A stretch of 64,000 nucleotides of DNA from Phylloscopus collybita (lineage: Eukaryota > Chordata > Aves > Passeriformes > Phylloscopidae). Position 1 is the stretch's first letter, and the number at the start of each line of letters is the position of its first letter. The notes beneath the pieces were generated by a model. It did not search any database. It saw only the letters and a program-made list of their open reading frames with translations, and had not been told where the DNA came from. Position numbers and translations under genes: made by a program. This document shows, piece after piece, positions 58,501 through 64,000 of the stretch. The stretch is taken from NCBI GenBank assembly GCA_027886175.1, contig JAJNNQ010000029.1, positions 3,534,001-3,598,000 on the forward strand, written 5' to 3'.

Positions 58501-60996
58501 AATTCCTATATTCCCTTATTGCTGTGCAATCAGGCCTGCTTTAGTTGTACCAGTGCCAGCCTGCAGTTTGCCACCTGAAAAAAATGGATACAATTCTATC
58601 TTGAAGAACTGTTGTACTTTGGATCTAGTAAACAAGTAAGATTTTCTGCAGGTAAAGTGGCAAAAATGAATGTGATAAGTATACTGAAAATACAACAGTA
58701 CTTAAATTTTTTACAAATTAGTCCTTCTGACTTTTTTTTGGTGCTAAATTCTAAAAGCTTCTTGTTCTCTTCTATAAACTGGCACATTAGAAATTAGATA
58801 AAAAATAAAACAAGCAACAGAGTTAAGAGAAATTCAGCATGGAAAAGAATTATACTGTTTCTCAAAGTCATAAATAACAAGAAATGTTTGGTGTTTTTTT
58901 TCAAAGATAATTCAACTTCAAAGATGTTATGTGATTTCTGACTGTTGAAACAAAATTAGATTACAAAATCTTTTTTATTTTTCTCTGTTCCTCTCTGAAG
59001 AATAGGGAAGCTGGAACAAATGAAAACACAAGTCTCAGAGAACCTCCAGGAAATGCTTGCATAAGGCTTATTTATCTTTTAACTAACATTTGTTAACCAT
59101 GGATTAGTGGAACAGACTCTTGTAATTATGGTTGCTGTTCCATTTGCAGCTATCTTCATGAGGCCAGTGAATCTTTAAATTACAGGCTGACCACCCGAGA
59201 GCACAAGTATTGAATCAGCCACATCTCCATAGGCACCACATTTGGATGATTATCCCAAAAGATGACATGCTAACACACATACACAACAAAGAAGGTTTAT
59301 GCTCACAGCTTCAGAGTCACTTTCAGTCCCTGTAGTGGCTTTGAGTTCAATAAAACCAGGGTGGCCCCTGACATAATGTGCTCCAATTTAGTATGGGGAA
59401 AATTGCTGTTGAAGATAGTCTTTGTTAAACACGGGTCATTCTGACAGCTGTCACAGCATCCTTCGGCTGTAATTCAGACACTGAGCTACACTGGGAGCTA
59501 GGAAGCTGGACTAAAGAAAAGAGGTTTGGTTTGCTTAGAAGTTCATTGTATACATTTGGTTTGCTGTATATATTTGAAAGAGATATACATTTATGTTTCG
59601 TGTATATGCACATACACATATACACAAACATATACACAAAGTATCAACTAAGAGGAGAAATATTTTTTGTTCCTAGGAGCCTGTAGAGTAAAAGAAATTT
59701 TAATGTATATTTGTTGTTTTCTTTATCAATGCCTCAGGTCTCACCATTCAAATCACCTCTTTCAAGACAAAAGACTTAATGATCTTTATTGCATGTAAAT
59801 TCATCTTTCAGCCTTAATCTGTAGTCCCTTAGGGTCAGATTACAGAGATAATTCTCAAAAATCTGAGTCCAAAGAATTCAATCAGCCAGCAAAGAACATC
59901 AAGAGACTGTGAACCAACCTTCCTTTCTCTCATATCTCCACAGTTGTGCTGGTATCAGAGATGCACCCAGATGTTGTCTGAAGGACTTATAAAGAAAGTT
60001 GTTCCATCTTAAACTGAAATTTATGGTGACCAGTTTATAAATATACACAAATTCTTGACTAAAGGCCTTTCTGCAAGTCTTACAGAAGATCTGGATACTT
60101 TCATCATATCTCAGGGAATAATTATAGGCAGATATGTCATTCAAACTCATCTTTCTTCTTCCTGAAAATTTTCTCTCATGCATCCATTGTCCAAAAAATA
60201 ATTCCTTTTGAAGAGAATATCAGAAAGAGACTCAGCATACTTCAAAAATCCCACCCTATGTAAATTGAGGCAAGGAGTCAGCTTTTACTTAGTTTTCAGT
60301 CCTTGTATACTGTATAAATGATACATGTGTGACATATACACACTTACAGATATATTTCTATGGGATCTAGGAATTCAAAGAGGAATTGGCTTCCCCTTGT
60401 ACAGGTCATCATATAAACACTCTTTTATAAGGTGGTCCTCTCCCCAGAGGCTTTACAACATAATCTTAAGGCTATGCCAATGGATGCTTCACTGTCTCTG
60501 CAAAGCCAGTTACCAAACTGTTAACTTACATATGAGCAATGCACATCTCAGCCAAAAATATTTCAGTGTAGAGAGTTAAAGGTAGAAAGTGTAGACCTGC
60601 TGTTATTTTGCAACTACAATGTGTATTCTGAATTACTTCTGGAATGAATAAAATTGGTCTGCTGAACTCTAAACAGAGTCCTCTGTACTGTGAGTGAGGA
60701 TTTGGCTCTTTGTATATATAGTGTTCCTTCTATTGAAGGGGAGAGGAAGGAGAGTCTTTTTGTTTTACTGTGCAAAAATTGCAAAACAGGAACTTAAAAC
60801 AGAGTGACTGTACATAGCGCAGAGTAGGTCACCACAGTGAGTAGGGTAAACCTTGGCCAGAGCACACCTCCTGTTTGCCTTCTAACTCTGCATCAGCCTG
60901 GGATTTGAGTGCATTGATACCACACAGTACTCACTGGCTCTCTTTGGAATGAAAACCTAGATGAGAAACACCCTAGTTCATCTTGGTGAACCTCAG
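55530..60996. other. AT-rich non-coding stretch
   Basis: No gene recognised. Contains two adjacent inverted repeats at 58417-58489 (ACCTACTTA/TAAGTAGGT and ACAGCAGACT/AGTCTGCTGT) and CA/TA-rich runs near 59590-59640. Confidence 0.5.
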
Positions 60997-61370
60997 TGCT
61001 CTGGTTTGACAGAGCAGGGGCTGGGGAGCACGAGGGGATCTCCCCTGCCCTGCCACAAGGGTGTGGCCCAAGGCAGTAGTGGTGCCCCCAGTGGATATCC
61101 TGGTTTCCAGCAGTAGCCTTGAGGGGATGAAGACTGCAGCCATGTGGGCATGTCTGGATTGTTATTCTATACCCCTCAACATCACTGCTGGGCGGGGCAG
61201 AAGTACAGGATTCTCACTTCCTGGAAGAAGGTGACATGGCTTGAGGTAGGGAAAAAGGTGTGGTGGCTGGAGGGCCTGTCCACAAGTTTTTTTCATTGTC
61301 CTGGGCTTTAGTGAGCATTTTTCATGTATATCACCCTCTCTATGAATAGTTTTATTATCAGTATTGTTGC
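60997..61370 (+). mobile_element. Probable LTR fragment, plus strand
   Basis: GC-richer than its surroundings, beginning TGCTCTGGTTTGACAGAG, a start like those of avian ERV LTRs, and ending where the minus-strand ERVL LTR begins. It looks like part of an older LTR interrupted by that insertion. The family was not identified, so this is tentative. Confidence 0.35.
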
Positions 61371-62015
61371 TGTTTTTCCTGGTTTAGGGCAAAATTGGGA
61401 GGAAATCTCTGAAGGGGTTCCTCTGGAAAGCAAACCCAAACAGCCCCTCCCCCCAGCCAGTCCAGAAAAAAACTTCCTCTCTGAGAAAAGCGTAAAACAC
61501 TATTTATTTTACAAACAAGATGCCCACAAGCACAAAGAATGAATAATATGAAACAATAAAACCTCTCGCTGCTCTGCAGAGAGATGGCAAACAGAGACAG
61601 TCCTTGCCGTGGGTGCAGCTCAGCTCACTCAGCCTCTCACCAGCCCCACTCCCTCCGCAGGGCCAGGCCCGGCGGCCGCAGGTGCCAGCCCTCGCTGCTC
61701 CTCTGGGGTTTTCAGTCCTGAGCAGATTGAAACAGTCCCAAGGAAAAGGAAAAAACAGTCCAGGGAACTTCTCTGCCTCAGCTAGCTAAAACTAACCAAA
61801 AGCACAGGAGATCTCTGTCCCACCGCTGCTGTCCGTGCCTCAGACAAACGCCGGAGCCAGGCCATGTGGGAGTCAGGCAGTTTTCTCAGAACAAACTGCT
61901 GCTGCTTCTTTCTTCCCTTTCGCTCCAGAACAATTTTAAAGGTACAGAACTTAATATACAGCACAAACAGAACAAATGTCTGGGGATATAAGCATCATAA
62001 AATCACCCTATGACA
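61371..62015 (-). repeat. 3' LTR of second ERVL copy
   Basis: Minus reading begins TGTCATAGGG (62015) right after a purine-rich tract (GGGGATAAGGGG, about 62018-62030) and ends AACCAGGAAAAACA near 61371. An AAAATAAATA poly(A) candidate lies near 61502-61512. The right end is firm; the left end is uncertain by some bases. Confidence 0.75.
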
Positions 62016-62017
62016 TT

Positions 62018-62030
62018 CTACCCCTTATCC
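62018..62030 (-). other. Polypurine tract of second ERVL copy
   Basis: On the minus strand GGGGATAAGGGGTAGA directly precedes the LTR start. It is similar in place and composition to the PPT of the first ERVL copy. Confidence 0.6.
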
Positions 62031-62193
62031 CCATATTGTCAGCTTACTACTAGAACTAAACAAATTCTAACTCTACACACGCATACCTTATACATGCATA
62101 TGATGAAGTGTATATACATGTAGAAAATGTCAGTAACATTCAGTGAACAATGATATTTACTCATAGTTTTCACCCATCTCCCTGAGGTACACA

Positions 62194-64000
62194 TCATGTT
62201 GTTCCATCTCTCTGCATTATCCACCATGTGTAACCTGGTCCCTGAGCAAAAACAATCCCACGGATGGGTTTGTCTGTATTTGAGGCAGACTTGATCCACG
62301 CTGTCTTCCCTAACAAACCTCTCACATGTACCACTGGGACTTTATCTCCGTCTACTGTAGATAGGAGCTCAGACTGGGCAGGGCATGCTCTGTTGGTGGA
62401 ACCTCGAGTGTTAACTAACCAGGTGGTCTTTGCTAAGTGCTGCTCCCAATTTTTAGAAGATCCTCCACCCAATACTTTCAAGGTGGTTTTTAACAGTCAG
62501 TTGCCCCTCTCCTCTCTACTTTGCCTGCAGCTGGTACATGGTAGGGGATATGGTACACCCACTCAATGCCATGTTCTTTAGCCCAGGTGTTTATAAGGCT
62601 GTTCTTGAAATGGGTCCCATTGTCCGACTCAATTCTCTCAGGGGTGCCATGTCTCCACAGGACCTGTTTTTCCAGGCCCAGGATGCTGTTCCAGGCAGTG
62701 GCATGTGGCACAGGGTAGGTCTCCAACCACCCAGTGGTGGCTTCCACCATGGTCAGCACGTAGCGCTTACCTTGGCAGGTTTGGGGCAGGGTGATGTAGT
62801 CAATCTGCCAGGCCTCCCCATACTTATATTTGGACCACCGTCCACCATACCAGAGGGGCTTCACCCGCTTGGCCTGCTTGATGGCAACACATCTCACAGT
62901 CATGGATAACCTGAGAAATACTGTCCATGGTTAGATCCACCCTCGGTCTCGTGCCCACTTACAGGTGGCATCTCTGTCCTGAGGCATCATGAGCCCATCG
63001 AGATAGGAACAACTCTCCCTTGTGTTGCCAATCTAAGTCTATCTTGGACACTTCTATTTTTGCAGCCTGATCTACTTGCTTGTTGTTCTGGTGCTCCTCA
63101 TTAGCCCGACTCTTGGGGACATGGGCATCCACATGGCAGACTTTCACAGGTAGTTTCCCTACTTTGGTGGCGATGTCTTTCCACTCATCAGCAGCCCAGA
63201 CTGGTTTTCCCCTACTCTGCCAGTTGGCCTTTTTCCACCTTTCCAGCCAGCCCCACAGAGCATTAGCTACCATCCATGAATCAGTGTAGAGGTAGAGTTT
63301 TGGCCACTTCTCTCTTTCAGCAATGTCCAGGGCCAATTGAACAGCTTTGAGTTCGGCAAGCTGGCTTGACCCACCTTCTCCTTCCGTGGCTTGTGCAGCC
63401 TGTCTTGTGGGGCTCCATACGGCTGCTTTCCACTTCCAGTTCATCCCTACGATGCAACAGGAACCGCAGTGAAAAGAGCGTAGCGTGTTTCTTCTGCTGG
63501 AAGTTGGTTGTATGGTGGAGCGTCTTCAGCCCGGATTACTTGCTCTTGCTCCTCTTCATCAATGAGACTTAAGTGTTCACCTTCAGGCCAGTCTGTAATT
63601 ATTTCCAAAATCCCAGGACGATTCAGTTTTCCAACACGGGCATGCTGTGTGATAAGACAATCCATGTGGCATTGGTTGCGTGGTGGGTAGCAGGAACCTC
63701 TGCTTTAAACATCCACCCCAGCACTGGTAGTCGGGGTGCCAGGAGGAGTTGTGCTTCAGTGCCAATCACCTCTGAGGCGGCTTGAACTCCTTCATAGGAG
63801 GCCAAGATCTCCTTTTCTGTTGGAGTGTAATTGGCTTCAGATCCTTTGTAGCTTCAGCTCCAGAATCCCAGTGGCCGGCCTCGAGTCTCACCTGGCACCT
63901 TCTCCAAAGGCTCCAGGACAGACCATGGCTCCTGGCTGCAGAGTAGAGCACGTTCTTTACTCTGGTCCTGTCCTGACTGGGCGAAGGGCTACTGCATGTG
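62194..64000 (-). pseudogene. ERVL Pol, C-terminal RT, RNase H and integrase, broken
   Basis: Minus strand, partial at the window edge. RT connection (LYSAARSHGLSWSLW) shifts frame near 63900, recovers (YEGVQAASEVIGTEAQLLLAP), and shifts again near 63655. At 63466-63467 one base is missing in the RNase H catalytic motif, the same spot as 26017-26018 in the first copy. RNase H then reads MNWKWKAAVWSP to YTDSWMVAN (63444-62959), ending in a frame break before the integrase zinc domain. Integrase core 62903-62490 keeps GEAWQIDYI, ESDNGTHF and KVER, so D, D and E are all present, but the frame breaks after KVER. The C-terminal part (62481-62194) reads GDKVPVVHVRG and TWWIMQRDG. No env follows. 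Confidence 0.88.

Larger units (their letters stand above)
61371..64000 (-). mobile_element. Second ERVL-type provirus, 3' part, minus strand
   Basis: Read on the minus strand: RT connection, RNase H, integrase, then LTR, truncated by the window edge at 64000. Pol is closely similar to the 21.6-kb copy. Its LTR looks unrelated to the 21.6-kb LTRs. Confidence 0.9.

Overview
The window looks like a piece of bird nuclear DNA, probably from a songbird (inference). It is AT-rich, has no recognisable host gene, and its repeats are of avian type: several CR1 LINE copies, endogenous retroviruses (ERVs), and solo LTRs, one of which (33.2-33.8 kb) I recognise from memory as a common avian/songbird ERVL-type LTR. 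No bacterial genes, tRNA, rRNA or CRISPR array was seen.

Layout. 1-9.4 kb: AT-rich, nothing coding recognised. 9.43-9.88 kb: solo LTR, minus strand, with a perfect 6-bp target-site duplication. 12.7-15.2 kb: CR1, minus. 21.6-28.1 kb: almost complete ERVL-type (class III) provirus, plus: two LTRs, a Lys-type primer-binding site, a membrane-like open frame ahead of gag, gag, and pol (protease, RT, RNase H, integrase), no env. 28.1-30.2 kb: old CR1, minus, split by a younger CR1 tail. 33.2-33.8 kb: solo LTR, minus. 39.4-40.6 kb: CR1, plus. 40.97-41.23 kb: 53 perfect GGGAA units. 41.9-42.1 kb: 57-bp tandem duplication beside a hairpin. 47.3-49.9 kb: CR1, minus, with an internal segment inverted in place. 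50.6-55.5 kb: a 4.9-kb retrovirus-like element with 316-bp LTRs that carries an alpharetrovirus-like gag and a gammaretrovirus-type env but no pol. 61.0-61.4 kb: probable LTR fragment. 61.4-64.0 kb: 3' part of a second ERVL element, minus, running off the window.

How the parts relate. The two ERVL copies have closely similar pol but LTRs that look unrelated, and both lack one base at the same place in the RNase H catalytic motif. In the first ERVL, gag and pol share a frame and are separated by one UAG inside a perfect 7-bp inverted repeat, which suggests readthrough. The 50.6-kb element has all cis signals of a retroelement (LTRs, PBS, PPT, putative env splice acceptor, 6-bp target-site duplication with one mismatch) but no replication enzymes, so it must have been moved by enzymes supplied by another virus. 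All retroviral genes here are broken by stops or frameshifts.

Limits. No database search was possible. Families were assigned from motifs and gene order, element ends are by eye, and long AT-rich stretches may hide host regulatory DNA or small exons that I cannot recognise.
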